Part shown: positions 8,953 through 17,017 of the stretch, piece after piece
How positions within the stretch are numbered: the stretch's first letter is position 1
How the letters are laid out: the number at the start of each line of letters is the position of its first letter
Source: Bacillota bacterium
GTDB taxonomy: Bacteria; Bacillota; Clostridia; Christensenellales; UMGS416
NCBI GenBank assembly: GCA_023421955.1
Contig: JAEZSE010000046.1
Coordinates: forward strand, 124,001-188,000
Length of the DNA: 64,000 nucleotides
Direction: 5' to 3'
Notes under the pieces: generated by a model
What the model saw: the letters and a program-made list of their open reading frames with translations, nothing else
Database searches by the model: none
What the model was told of the DNA's origin: nothing
Position numbers and translations under genes: made by a program

Positions 8953-10281
8953 ATGCTTCGTAACCTGGCCAACAGAATTTTTGGCGATATCACGCTGGTC
9001 TTCAGCCGTGGTGAAGAATTCGCCCGAAATAGGCTTTATATCCTTTGGTTCTCAATATTTGCCAATGTGGTCGTAATGCTATACGGAGGCAACTTTTTCA
9101 CGGGATTATTACTAAAGCTTGGTGCCGACGACGCGTATATGGGGGCTATCACAATTGTGACCTACGCCGCCAACATCGCCGCAGTCTTTTCTCCGTTGCT
9201 GGTGGAGCGTTTCCGACGCAGGAAGCGGATGCTGCTGATCTCCAGAAGCATTTATTATGTGTTGCTTTTGGGATTCATCACTGCTATTCCCTATTTGGGC
9301 ATAGGCCAGTCCACGATGCTGGTCATGATCCTGACTATCATTGCACTGGCCAATATGATTGCATCGCTCACCGGCAGTGGCATGTCTGTGTGGCACCTGC
9401 AAAGCTTACCAGAGGGTGTGCGATCCTCTTTCTTTGCTAATCTAAACATGATCATCGGCATTCTGAACATGGTGCTGCTGAACCTGGCAGGCTTGTTTGC
9501 AGACTACTTTAAGCTTCGTGGGCAGGAGCTTCTTGGTATCATATTGCTGCGTTGCGCCGCATGCCTCTTTGCTGTGATCGAAATCTGGAACCTGGGCCGG
9601 ATCAAGGAATATCCCTATCCCGAGGCGGCGAAGAAAATCAGCTTGCTGGATATTTTGCGCATTCCGCTGAAAAACAGGAAATACCTCGCTGTGATCGCCA
9701 TTATCGTGATGTGGACCATGGCATCCACAATCCCCGGGCCTTTTTACCAGGTTTATCTACTGAAGGACCTTCAGATTAACTATTCCTTCCTGAGTGCCGT
9801 GAACTTGCTGAACATCCCTGTGCTTCTAATTGCCATGCCGGTTTGGGGTCGGCTCATCAGCAGATATGGTGATGTGAAACTGTTTGCTCCGCTGGCTGCG
9901 TTGATATCATTGCATTACCTTTCCTTGGCATTTGTTACGCAAGCCAATTACCAGTGGCTCTATCCCGTATCTGTTTTTTATTTCTTCGTGTTGGCGGCGG
10001 GGATCACGCAGGTGGCGTCGTTGATGCCGTTCAAGTTCATCCCCGAAACCAACCAGAGCAACTATTTGTCTTTTTACGGCGCTGTCAATACGGCGGCGGC
10101 GTTGGTGGGCACACTAATTGGCCAGTGGTTCATCCTTGCAACGGAAACCGCTTGGTTGCCACTCTACGGGTTTCTCTTGGGCAACAAGCAGCTGGTCATG
10201 CTGGCAACTGCAGGGGCGGTTTTCCTTGGCGCGGCAGTGATGTTTTTTATCAATCGCCAGCTGCAGCGGATTGCCAATTAA
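8953..10281 (+). CDS. MFS transporter
   Basis: The product is a 442-residue integral membrane protein with about twelve hydrophobic segments, fitting the major facilitator superfamily. The start at ATG 8953 follows CGGAGG by 6 bases; an upstream in-frame GTG at 8923 lacks a ribosome site. A basic cytoplasmic loop typical of MFS lies after the second to third helix (ERFRRRKRMLLISR), and a second one (RLISRYGDVKLF) marks the start of the C-terminal half. Substrate unknown; drug efflux or sugar export are both possible. It ends 10 bases from the convergent PIG-L gene with no obvious terminator between them. Confidence 0.8.
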   Translation: MLRNLANRIFGDITLVFSRGEEFARNRLYILWFSIFANVVVMLYGGNFFTGLLLKLGADDAYMGAITIVTYAANIAAVFSPLLVERFRRRKRMLLISRSIYYVLLLGFITAIPYLGIGQSTMLVMILTIIALANMIASLTGSGMSVWHLQSLPEGVRSSFFANLNMIIGILNMVLLNLAGLFADYFKLRGQELLGIILLRCAACLFAVIEIWNLGRIKEYPYPEAAKKISLLDILRIPLKNRKYLAVIAIIVMWTMASTIPGPFYQVYLLKDLQINYSFLSAVNLLNIPVLLIAMPVWGRLISRYGDVKLFAPLAALISLHYLSLAFVTQANYQWLYPVSVFYFFVLAAGITQVASLMPFKFIPETNQSNYLSFYGAVNTAAALVGTLIGQWFILATETAWLPLYGFLLGNKQLVMLATAGAVFLGAAVMFFINRQLQRIAN

Positions 10282-10291
10282 GTCCCGTTGT

Positions 10292-11788
10292 TTATGTTGT
10301 AATATTGCCTTGTGAGCGAGTATTTTTATTGTGACGTTGATGCTGGATCTCCATTTGGCTTTTCCGGAAGGTAAGCAATACAGCAATCAAAAAGGATACA
10401 CCACCAAATGCTAGAAAAACTCGTATCGCCAACTCACTGTCCACTGTGACGCGCATCCCCTTTGGCACAGCAGCCACAGCCTCCACCGAATCCTGAGAAG
10501 TGTTGGGCATGTCAGTTTGCAGGCGAATCACGATGGAAGTGGGCTCTGGGGTTGGGGTTGGCGACTCTATGGCAATGGTGTTGGGTCGATCGGGTATATT
10601 TTCGAAGAAATCTTTCTTACCTGTGTCTCGTCCAACGGCAGAATAGTACAAACCGAAAAGCGAGTTGTCATACTCGCCCGAATCCAGAATGGGCCTTTCC
10701 CGGAAATGCTGCGACACATGCAGGTCATAACCCGCTTGTGCCATCTCCAGAGCCGTTTCTCCACCGAAAGCCGGAAGCTCCAGGCGCCAGTTCATTCTGA
10801 CTTTGTTCTTTCCATATAAGTGCAGGTAACATTTCTTGATTTGCCAAATACCATATTGTTCTGCCGATGCAGGATACTTCTCATGGCGCACGCTGTCCTC
10901 AATGGCCTTGGTCACCGCCAGAGCAGTCAATTTGTGTGCGCCATGCCCATATTCTCCCTTCAGATCATGAGTCACCACCACATCAGGCATAAACCGCCGA
11001 AACTGCTCCACTAGCAGCTCTACTGTGTTGTCCAGACCGTTCCATACCAGTTCAGCGTCATCTACGGTGCTGGAGTATTTGTTTGCAAGCGGCAGAAAGA
11101 CTGGGTATTCCCGCACACCAACTTTCCAGAGCCCATCCAATGCTTCGAATTTCCGAATAATCGGGCTGCTTGTCATATAGACCACAATAGTGTGTTTATT
11201 GCTTTGGCCGGCATATGTGGGTAATACGCCGCCAAAATAAATGTGCTCATCGTCGGGGTGGGCTGTCACGACCATCAGGTCAGCTTTCTCCGGAGAAGGC
11301 TGCCAGGCCTGCACATCCGAAGGAAGATGGCCTTGACTGTATACAGATAATTCGGCAATAGAGCATTTCCACCCACGATTGGTTGTGATCCGAAGCTTTG
11401 ACAACCAGCTGTTCAGCGGCACATAACAGTTCAGAAAGCCCGTCTTGGCACTCACATCGATCTCCTGCCAGTCACCATCCTCCGCCATGGCATCCAATGA
11501 CCACTCACCAGGTACAACATTCCACATCACATAAAAGCCTGCAACTGAAGAATCCTTGGGTAACACGATTTCGACGGTCTGGCTCGAATCATTCACAGCA
11601 TTCCAGGCTGTGCTATGCTTGCCATCCACCAGTAGTGCCTTTTCGCTGTAATTGGAAGAGACATGCAGCTCGCATTGCGATGTGATATCTTTGGCCACTA
11701 AATTCCCACCTTCAGCCAGAGCCTGCCCCTGGAAGCACCAGATGCATAGCACAAGCAGCAGGGAAGCCCTGATATTCCGATGGTTCAT
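10292..11788 (-). CDS. surface PIG-L family deacetylase with discoidin-like domain
   Basis: The 498-residue product appears exported and membrane anchored. A signal peptide (residues 1-26, ending QALAEG) precedes a beta-rich domain about 35-150 that resembles F5/8 type C (discoidin-like) carbohydrate-binding modules (ALLVDGKHSTAWNA, KLRITTNRGW). Residues about 168-370 are a PIG-L/LmbE zinc deacetylase: AHPDDEH at 176-182 and a later GEYGHGAH histidine motif, both metal ligands in the family. The family removes N-acetyl groups from GlcNAc-type sugars. A Pro/Thr linker (SPTPTPEPTS) leads to a transmembrane helix near 457-477 and a basic tail, so the enzyme probably faces outside. GGAGG precedes the ATG. 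The sugar substrate is not known. Confidence 0.85.
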   Translation of the reverse strand: MNHRNIRASLLLVLCIWCFQGQALAEGGNLVAKDITSQCELHVSSNYSEKALLVDGKHSTAWNAVNDSSQTVEIVLPKDSSVAGFYVMWNVVPGEWSLDAMAEDGDWQEIDVSAKTGFLNCYVPLNSWLSKLRITTNRGWKCSIAELSVYSQGHLPSDVQAWQPSPEKADLMVVTAHPDDEHIYFGGVLPTYAGQSNKHTIVVYMTSSPIIRKFEALDGLWKVGVREYPVFLPLANKYSSTVDDAELVWNGLDNTVELLVEQFRRFMPDVVVTHDLKGEYGHGAHKLTALAVTKAIEDSVRHEKYPASAEQYGIWQIKKCYLHLYGKNKVRMNWRLELPAFGGETALEMAQAGYDLHVSQHFRERPILDSGEYDNSLFGLYYSAVGRDTGKKDFFENIPDRPNTIAIESPTPTPEPTSIVIRLQTDMPNTSQDSVEAVAAVPKGMRVTVDSELAIRVFLAFGGVSFLIAVLLTFRKSQMEIQHQRHNKNTRSQGNITT

Positions 11789-11895
11789 TTGTGCCTCCGC
11801 AAAAACGGTAGAGAAATTATAGTATGTTCAACATATGGATGTGGTCGAATATGATGGGATGTTTTCTACATTCCCCGAATCAATTGTCGAATATG

Positions 11896-11921
11896 AAAAC
11901 ACCGCCTGATGTTGGCGGTGT
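11896..11921 (-). terminator. intrinsic terminator after the PHP gene
   Basis: On the minus strand ACACCGCC and GGCGGTGT pair (11914-11921 with 11899-11906, 7-base loop) and are followed by TTTTC. It lies just after the stop codon of the PHP-domain gene. Confidence 0.75.
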
Positions 11922-11926
11922 GCTGC

Positions 11927-12652
11927 TTAGTCTTGCCAGCCTTTCAGTCGCAGGTGGTATTTCAACTTAACCAGGGATGAGTTTGCCACAAGCTCCTCGG
12001 GGAACTCCAACTCTTTGATGAGCGCAAGTGAGTTGTCAAAACGACCAACTGAGAAGGAAATATGCGAGTCTGAGGAGACCACCACCGGTACGCCCTGCTT
12101 GCGGCAAAGCCCGAGCATTTCGCGTAAGTTTGCAGGTGAGTTCTGACGCGGGGCAAGGGCAGAGAGGGAGTGGTTATTCAGCTCCAGCAGTGTGTCTGTT
12201 TCGGCGGCAGCGCGAACCAATTCGTTGTAATTTACAGGCATCCGCCCATCATCAGGGTGGCCGATTACATTAACTTTTGGGTTCTTCATCGCGCCGATGC
12301 AGGCGGCAGTATAGTATTCGGCGTCAGGCCCTGCTATCGTTACAGTGTGGCAGCTGGCCACTATGAAATTCAAGTTCTTCATCATATCCGAATCAGCGTC
12401 CAGGGTGCCATCATCGTCAATGATGTTTGCCTCGATGCCTCTGAAGATCTCCACACCCAGCACCTTTTCGGGGAAGACTCTCATATTCTCAAAATACCAC
12501 CGGGACAGATTCGCCGGCATGGCCGGGCCATGATCGGTGATAGCGACAGCGTCCAGACCTGCTGTAACTGCTGCCCGTATGACCTCCTCCGCCGTCGAAT
12601 AGGCATGGCCGCTGGCTAGCGTGTGGCAATGGAGATCTGCTGCGATTCTCAA
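11927..12652 (-). CDS. PHP-domain phosphoesterase (YcdX-like)
   Basis: This 241-residue protein is a polymerase-and-histidinol-phosphatase (PHP) hydrolase, close in layout to the YcdX phosphatases. Metal-binding motifs appear in order: DLHCHT at residues 6-11, TDHG at 39-42, an IEAN acidic residue near 73-76, SCHT near 100, GHPDDG near 131, NNHS and finally SSDSH near 195. All ligands expected for a trinuclear site are present. The start is TTG at 12652, since DLHCHT must lie at the very N-terminus; the ribosome site (AAAGG) is distant, so translation may be weak. Substrate unknown; trehalose-phosphate-type or sugar phosphates have been suggested for relatives. Confidence 0.85.
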   Translation of the reverse strand: MRIAADLHCHTLASGHAYSTAEEVIRAAVTAGLDAVAITDHGPAMPANLSRWYFENMRVFPEKVLGVEIFRGIEANIIDDDGTLDADSDMMKNLNFIVASCHTVTIAGPDAEYYTAACIGAMKNPKVNVIGHPDDGRMPVNYNELVRAAAETDTLLELNNHSLSALAPRQNSPANLREMLGLCRKQGVPVVVSSDSHISFSVGRFDNSLALIKELEFPEELVANSSLVKLKYHLRLKGWQD

Positions 12653-12747
12653 AATTGATACGACCTTTCACGAATAATGTAGAACCATGCGGTATTATAG
12701 CATATAACCAGTAAAGATGATGAGTGAATGTTTCTTCAAGATGATGA

Positions 12748-12776
12748 TTGACCTTACTGCGTGTTTTGCATATAAT
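12748..12776 (+). promoter_or_regulatory. sigma-A promoter of the trpS leader
   Basis: TTGACC (12748-12753) and TATAAT (12771-12776) are spaced by 17 bases, directly upstream of the Trp T-box. This is one of the best promoter matches in the window. Confidence 0.85.
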
Positions 12777-12783
12777 ATCCACA

Positions 12784-13020
12784 AACCGATGATCGGGATG
12801 GAACGCGGAGGAAGCCAGAAGCGAGCCGGGGTGGGTGCAAGCCCGGCGGGGGAATCCGCGCGATGGGCCTGTGAGGGTGCGCTGAACATGAAATGAGTAG
12901 GCAAGACGGGACCGCCCGTTACAGCGGGAGGCGGGGGTAACCCTGCCATTGAGTAGGCGCAAAACGCCATGCAAGGTGGTACCGCAGGCAGAGCCTGTCC
13001 TTCTTTAGGACGGGCTTTCA
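12784..13020 (+). ncRNA. T-box leader (Trp) of trpS
   Basis: The gap before trpS contains a second T-box riboswitch. The conserved AAGGTGGTACCGC element lies at 12973-12985 and the terminator follows at 12993. In Stem I, CGCGGA (12804-12809) pairs with TCCGCG (12855-12860); immediately 3' lies TGG at 12864-12866, the expected specifier for Trp. Start and end of the RNA are estimated. Together with the minus-strand leader of the PHP gene this fills the gap from 12653 to 13035. Confidence 0.9.
12993..13019 (+). terminator. intrinsic terminator of the trpS T-box
   Basis: GCCTGTCC (12993-13000) pairs with GGACGGGC (13008-13015) through one G-U pair; TTTCATTATTT follows. It is the regulated terminator of the leader. 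Confidence 0.75.
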
Positions 13021-13035
13021 TTATTTGAGGTGAAT

Positions 13036-14067
13036 ATGATGAGTGAGATCAACGCTACCCAGCAGAAGAAAAAGGTTATCTTCAGCGGCATCCAGCCATC
13101 GGGCAATCTGACCATCGGCAACTACATCGGCGCGATGAAGAACTTCGTACAGCTGCAGGAGGAATACGATTGCTACTATTGCGTGGTGGACCTGCACGCC
13201 ATCACGGTGCGTCAGGACCCGGCGGAGCTGCGGCGCAGGAGCATGGAGCTGGCGGCGCTCTACATTGCCGTAGGGCTTGATCCGGAGAAGGTGACTTTGT
13301 TCATCCAATCTCACGTTTCCGCCCATGCGGAGCTGGCCTGGGTTCTCAATTGCTACACGTATATGGGCGAAATGTCGCGCATGACACAGTTTAAGGACAA
13401 GTCCAAGAAAAACGAGGAAAACATCAACGTGGGTTTGTTCTCCTATCCGGTGCTGATGGCTGCCGACATCCTGCTTTATCAGGCTGATCTTGTGCCGATC
13501 GGCGAAGACCAGCGCCAGCATCTGGAGATCACCCGTGATGTAGCGCTTCGATTCAACAACGCCTACTCGCCCACGTTCACAGTGCCGGAGGCGTATTATG
13601 GCAAACTAGGCGCTCGCGTTAAAAGCCTGCAGGACCCGCTTGCCAAGATGAGTAAGTCTGACAGTGACGAGAACGCCTTTGTGGCAATCCTCGATAAGCC
13701 AGACGCCGTGATGCGCAAGTTCAAGCGGGCAGTAACCGATTCGGAAAGCGAAGTGCGGTTTGACCCTGACAACAAGCCCGGCGTCAGCAACCTGATGACG
13801 ATATACGCCTCGATGACCGGTTTGGATATCCCGGCGGTGGAGGAACGGTTCCGTGGCTGCGGCTACGGTACATTCAAGGAAGAGGTCGGCCAATCGGTAG
13901 TTGAGGGGCTGAAGCCTGTTCGTGACCGTTTTGACCAGATCATTGCCGATAAGGCATATCTGGACAAGCTTTTGAGCGATTCGGCGGACCGTGCTGAGCG
14001 CGTGGCCCGCAAGACACTTGCCAAGGTGTATCGCAAGGTGGGGTTCCAACCGAGAGGCGGGAGATAG
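13036..14067 (+). CDS. trpS: tryptophan--tRNA ligase
   Basis: TrpS charges tRNA-Trp. The class I signatures are present: PSGNLTIGNYIGA in place of HIGH near the N-terminus and KMSKSDSDEN near residue 200. Length (343 residues) is standard for the bacterial TrpRS family. ATG 13036 and ATG 13039 are both possible, with GAGGTG at 13027-13032; GTG 13030 is too close to be the start. The gene is controlled by the Trp T-box. A GNAT gene follows after two bases and a DUF2284 gene overlaps that one, so the three form one transcript; the functional link is not obvious. Confidence 0.97.
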   Translation: MMSEINATQQKKKVIFSGIQPSGNLTIGNYIGAMKNFVQLQEEYDCYYCVVDLHAITVRQDPAELRRRSMELAALYIAVGLDPEKVTLFIQSHVSAHAELAWVLNCYTYMGEMSRMTQFKDKSKKNEENINVGLFSYPVLMAADILLYQADLVPIGEDQRQHLEITRDVALRFNNAYSPTFTVPEAYYGKLGARVKSLQDPLAKMSKSDSDENAFVAILDKPDAVMRKFKRAVTDSESEVRFDPDNKPGVSNLMTIYASMTGLDIPAVEERFRGCGYGTFKEEVGQSVVEGLKPVRDRFDQIIADKAYLDKLLSDSADRAERVARKTLAKVYRKVGFQPRGGR

Positions 14068-14069
14068 CC

Positions 14070-14600
14070 ATGTGGGAGATGAGGGAGGCCTGTGAATCGG
14101 ATGTGCCCGCCATCAACGAGATGGTGAATTGGTACATCCGTGAGACCACCGTGAACTGGTCCTGGGAGGAGCGGCCGCTGGAGGAAGCCTATACATGGTT
14201 TCACAGCCACAAGCCGCCATACTACCCAGTTTTTGTGATTATGGAGGAGGGTACCCTTCTGGCGTTCGGCTCACTCTCCTGCTTCCGGCCCAAACCGGGC
14301 TATTGGCCCGTCGCTGAAAACTCGATCTATGTCCGTGAGGGCTGCAAGGGCAGGGGCTTTGGCAGGATTCTTATGGAAAAGCTCATTGAGCATGCCAGGC
14401 AATCAGGTCTGCGCGCGATCACGGCCTGGATCAGCGATGACAACGAAGACAGCGTACGGTTTCATGAAAAACTGGGGTTTTATCACACTGGTAAAATGAC
14501 CGGCATCGGCGAGAAGTTCGGCAGACGGCTTGGCGTGATCATCATGCAGCTGGATCTGAATGGGGGAGAGGGAGAAAATGAACAAGGAATATGCGGATAA
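14070..14600 (+). CDS. GNAT family N-acetyltransferase, phosphinothricin-type
   Basis: The 176-residue protein belongs to the Gcn5-related acetyltransferases, closest in layout to the phosphinothricin/methionine sulfone acetyltransferase (PAT/YncA) group: IREATDV-like start, TVNWSWEERPLEEAYTWF, and the acetyl-CoA pyrophosphate loop REGCKGRGFGRILMEKLI near residues 90-107. Later DDNEDSVRFHEKLGF is the usual N..S..FHEKLGF motif. It begins two bases after trpS, with GGCGGGAG as ribosome site. The acceptor amine is not known; amino-acid analogues are typical for relatives. Confidence 0.85.
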   Translation: MWEMREACESDVPAINEMVNWYIRETTVNWSWEERPLEEAYTWFHSHKPPYYPVFVIMEEGTLLAFGSLSCFRPKPGYWPVAENSIYVREGCKGRGFGRILMEKLIEHARQSGLRAITAWISDDNEDSVRFHEKLGFYHTGKMTGIGEKFGRRLGVIIMQLDLNGGEGENEQGICG

Positions 14601-15093
14601 GCTGGTTGCACAAGCCCTTGAGTTGGGGGCAGCGCATGCGGTTGCTTTTGAAATTGGTGACATTGTGTTTGACCGGCGTACTATATTGAAATGCATGTTC
14701 GGCTGCTCCGACTGGGGCAAGGGCCACACCTGCCCATCTCGGCCCGGCAACCTTTCGCTGGAGCAATACGAGGAAACGCTGAAGAAATTCAGCTGGGGCG
14801 TCATGATCCACGCCCACGACAAACGCACCACCCAGAAGGTAAGCTATCAACTGGAAAGCAAGGCTTTCGTGGATGGCTGCTATTTCGCCTTCAGCATGTG
14901 TGATTGCGCCCTCTGCAAAGAGTGCGCCGGTTTTGGCGGAGAGCCCTGCCGCAATGTGAAGATGGCCAGGCCGGCCTTCCACAGCGTCGGCATTGATGTG
15001 TTTGCCACTGCCAGAAAATTCGGCCTGCCAATTTACACGCTGAAGGATGACACCCAGGAGCAGAACTGGTATTCTGCGGTGTTTGTGGAGTAG
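14578..15093 (+). CDS. DUF2284 putative metal-binding protein
   Basis: This 171-residue Cys-rich protein fits the DUF2284 family (predicted metal-binding proteins). Cysteine groups CMFGC and HTCPS in the first third and CDCALCKECA ... PCRN in the middle could hold an iron-sulfur cluster or zinc; that is inference from spacing. The start at ATG 14578 follows GGGAGAGGGAG and overlaps the end of the GNAT gene by 23 bases, so the two are translationally coupled. Function unknown. Confidence 0.8.
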   Translation: MNKEYADKLVAQALELGAAHAVAFEIGDIVFDRRTILKCMFGCSDWGKGHTCPSRPGNLSLEQYEETLKKFSWGVMIHAHDKRTTQKVSYQLESKAFVDGCYFAFSMCDCALCKECAGFGGEPCRNVKMARPAFHSVGIDVFATARKFGLPIYTLKDDTQEQNWYSAVFVE

Positions 15094-15138
15094 TCAGCAG
15101 CCAGCAGGATTGTAACTGCCAATTATTCCTTGCCAAAA

Positions 15139-15855
15139 TCAACTAAATAACTCGTCCGGGCTATTAGAAATGATGGCTTCCACGCCGTATGCCGTGAGCC
15201 TCTCCGCTTCCGCGGGATTATCCACCGTCCAGGGGCGCAGCTTGAGGCCAGCCTGTCGGCACTCCCGCGCCAGCGCCTCATCTACGGTTTTGCGCATCGG
15301 GTGCAGTCCGTCAGCGCGGCAAAGGCGCGAATAGACTGCCGGTTCGTGCAGCACACCGTCGTAGAGCAGTGCGGTCTCCGCTTTGGACTCAAGGACTTTG
15401 ACGAGTGCCATGGAGGCATGATTGAAGGAAGAAAAGATGATCCTGTTGATCATGCCAAAACGGTTGATCTCTCCAAGCACAGCCTGCTCCAGGCCAGGAT
15501 AACGTTCGATGCTGTTTTTAAGCTCGATATTCAGAACCATGTTTGTAGGTTTCAACAATTCGAGCAATTGCCACAACTCTGGGATTCTTTCGTCTGCAAA
15601 GCAATCATCATACCAGTCTCCAGCATCCAGTTCCCGGAGTTCTGCCAGTGACATCCGTGCCACCGCTCCGTTTTGGCCGGTTGTCCGCATTGTGTTTTCG
15701 TCATGGATCAGCACGATTTTTCCGTCCAATGTCAGGTGAGCGTCGGTCTCAATGCCATCAGCACCGGTATTGATGGCCAGCCTGAACGCAGCCATTGTGT
15801 TTTCAGGGGCCTGAGACGATAAGCCTCTATGGGCGATCAGCATTGGTTTCTTCAT
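15139..15855 (-). CDS. glycerophosphodiester phosphodiesterase family protein
   Basis: This 238-residue cytoplasmic enzyme has the GDPD TIM-barrel motifs: IAHRGLSSQAPENT near residue 7, GADGIETDAHLTLDGKIVLIHD with the metal-binding Glu and Asp and catalytic His, and a C-terminal LRPWTVDNPAEAERL. GDPDs hydrolyse glycerophosphodiesters to glycerol-3-phosphate and an alcohol, recycling phospholipid head groups. ATG 15855 is chosen because AAGGGTGA precedes it; GTG 15879 in frame has no ribosome site. There is no signal peptide. It is convergent with the trpS operon. Confidence 0.9.
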   Translation of the reverse strand: MKKPMLIAHRGLSSQAPENTMAAFRLAINTGADGIETDAHLTLDGKIVLIHDENTMRTTGQNGAVARMSLAELRELDAGDWYDDCFADERIPELWQLLELLKPTNMVLNIELKNSIERYPGLEQAVLGEINRFGMINRIIFSSFNHASMALVKVLESKAETALLYDGVLHEPAVYSRLCRADGLHPMRKTVDEALARECRQAGLKLRPWTVDNPAEAERLTAYGVEAIISNSPDELFS

Positions 15856-15915
15856 CTTTTCACCCTTTGTGTTTTTCACTATTTTACCACATCTGCATGC
15901 ATTTTCATTTCAAAC

Positions 15916-15944
15916 TTGATGGGTATTGTGGTTGGTGGTAGAAT
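15916..15944 (+). promoter_or_regulatory. promoter of the esterase gene
   Basis: TTGATG (15916-15921) and TAGAAT (15939-15944) are 17 bases apart, 29 bases before ATG 15974. Confidence 0.7.
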
Positions 15945-15973
15945 CAACCCGTCCAAACACAGGAGGATCATTC

Positions 15974-16933
15974 ATGCCGCTGATTGATATGCCATTGGAA
16001 CAACTCAAGACCTACATGGGCATCAACCCCTGCCCAAGTGACATTGACCGGTATTGGGACAGCGCCATTGCCGAGATGAATGCTGTGGACCCACAGATGG
16101 AACTGATCCCGGCAGATTTCCACGCGCCGTTTGCCGAGTGCTTTGACATGTTTTTCACTGGCGTGCGTGGCGCTCGGGTGCATGTAAAGCTTCTCCGGCC
16201 CAAACGGGCAGACAAGCCCCATCCGGCAGTATTGATGTTCCATGGTTATTCAGGAAGCGCGGGAGATTGGAGCGACAAGCTGGGTTATGTGGCTGCCGGT
16301 TACACAGTGGCCGCGATGGATGCCCGGGGCCAGGGGGGACGCTCAGAGGATGTGGGAGGTGTTCATGGCAACACACTGCATGGCCATATCATCCGCGGTC
16401 TGGACGACACCCCGGACAAACTACTGTTCCGTGATGTTTTCCTGGACACAGCCGAACTTGCCCGCATTGTGATGGCGATGCCCGATGTGGACTCAGCCAG
16501 AGTTGGCGCCACGGGCGGTTCACAGGGTGGTGCGCTCACGATCGCCTGCGCCTGCCTTGAGCCTGGTATCAAGCGGGCTGCGCCGGTGTTTCCGTTCTTG
16601 TGCGATTTCCGCCGCGTATGGGAAATGGATCTGGCGAAAGATGCATATTCTGAGCTGCGGGAATATTTCCGCAACTTTGACCCCCAACATAAACGTGAGG
16701 AGGAAATTTTCCTCAAGTTGGGCTACATTGATTTGCAACACATGGTCAAGCGCATTGGCGGCGAGGTGCTGATGCTGACCGGGCTCATGGATACCATCTG
16801 CCCGCCGTCCACGCAGTTTGCGGCATACAATAAGGTCACAAGCCCTAAAAAGATGGTGATCTATCCCGATTTCGGTCATGAAAACCTGCCTGGCTCTTCT
16901 GATATCATTTTTGACTACATGATGGGGCTGTAA
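15974..16933 (+). CDS. acetyl xylan esterase / cephalosporin-C deacetylase family hydrolase
   Basis: This 319-residue alpha/beta hydrolase belongs to the AXE1/CAH family, which removes acetyl groups from xylo-oligosaccharides and related sugars. FHGYSGSAGDW (oxyanion region) lies near residue 89, the RGQGGRSED loop near 118, the nucleophile Ser183 in GATGGSQGG, Asp273 in LMDTICPP and His302 in DFGHENLPG, giving a complete triad. No signal peptide is present, so it acts inside the cell on imported sugars. AGGAGG 7 bases before ATG 15974 fixes the start. Confidence 0.9.
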   Translation: MPLIDMPLEQLKTYMGINPCPSDIDRYWDSAIAEMNAVDPQMELIPADFHAPFAECFDMFFTGVRGARVHVKLLRPKRADKPHPAVLMFHGYSGSAGDWSDKLGYVAAGYTVAAMDARGQGGRSEDVGGVHGNTLHGHIIRGLDDTPDKLLFRDVFLDTAELARIVMAMPDVDSARVGATGGSQGGALTIACACLEPGIKRAAPVFPFLCDFRRVWEMDLAKDAYSELREYFRNFDPQHKREEEIFLKLGYIDLQHMVKRIGGEVLMLTGLMDTICPPSTQFAAYNKVTSPKKMVIYPDFGHENLPGSSDIIFDYMMGL

Positions 16934-16960
16934 CAGCGGCTTTTTTCTGTAGAAATGAAT

Positions 16961-17012
16961 AAATCCCTCCCATTCCGAAAGACTAAAAGTCAGGAAACAA
17001 TGGGAGGGATTT
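16961..17012 (+). promoter_or_regulatory. hairpin that covers the dacA-like gene's Shine-Dalgarno
   Basis: A perfect 14-bp inverted repeat, AAATCCCTCCCATT (16961-16974) and its complement (16999-17012), encloses 24 bases that hold a small nested hairpin (GACT and AGTC at 16981-16991). The right arm contains GGGAGGG, the ribosome site of the carboxypeptidase gene starting at 17018. In mRNA the site would be paired. It may be a translational switch, or a terminator of the esterase gene that overlaps the next ribosome site (only TTTCTTAT follows). Confidence 0.7.
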
Positions 17013-17017
17013 CTTAT

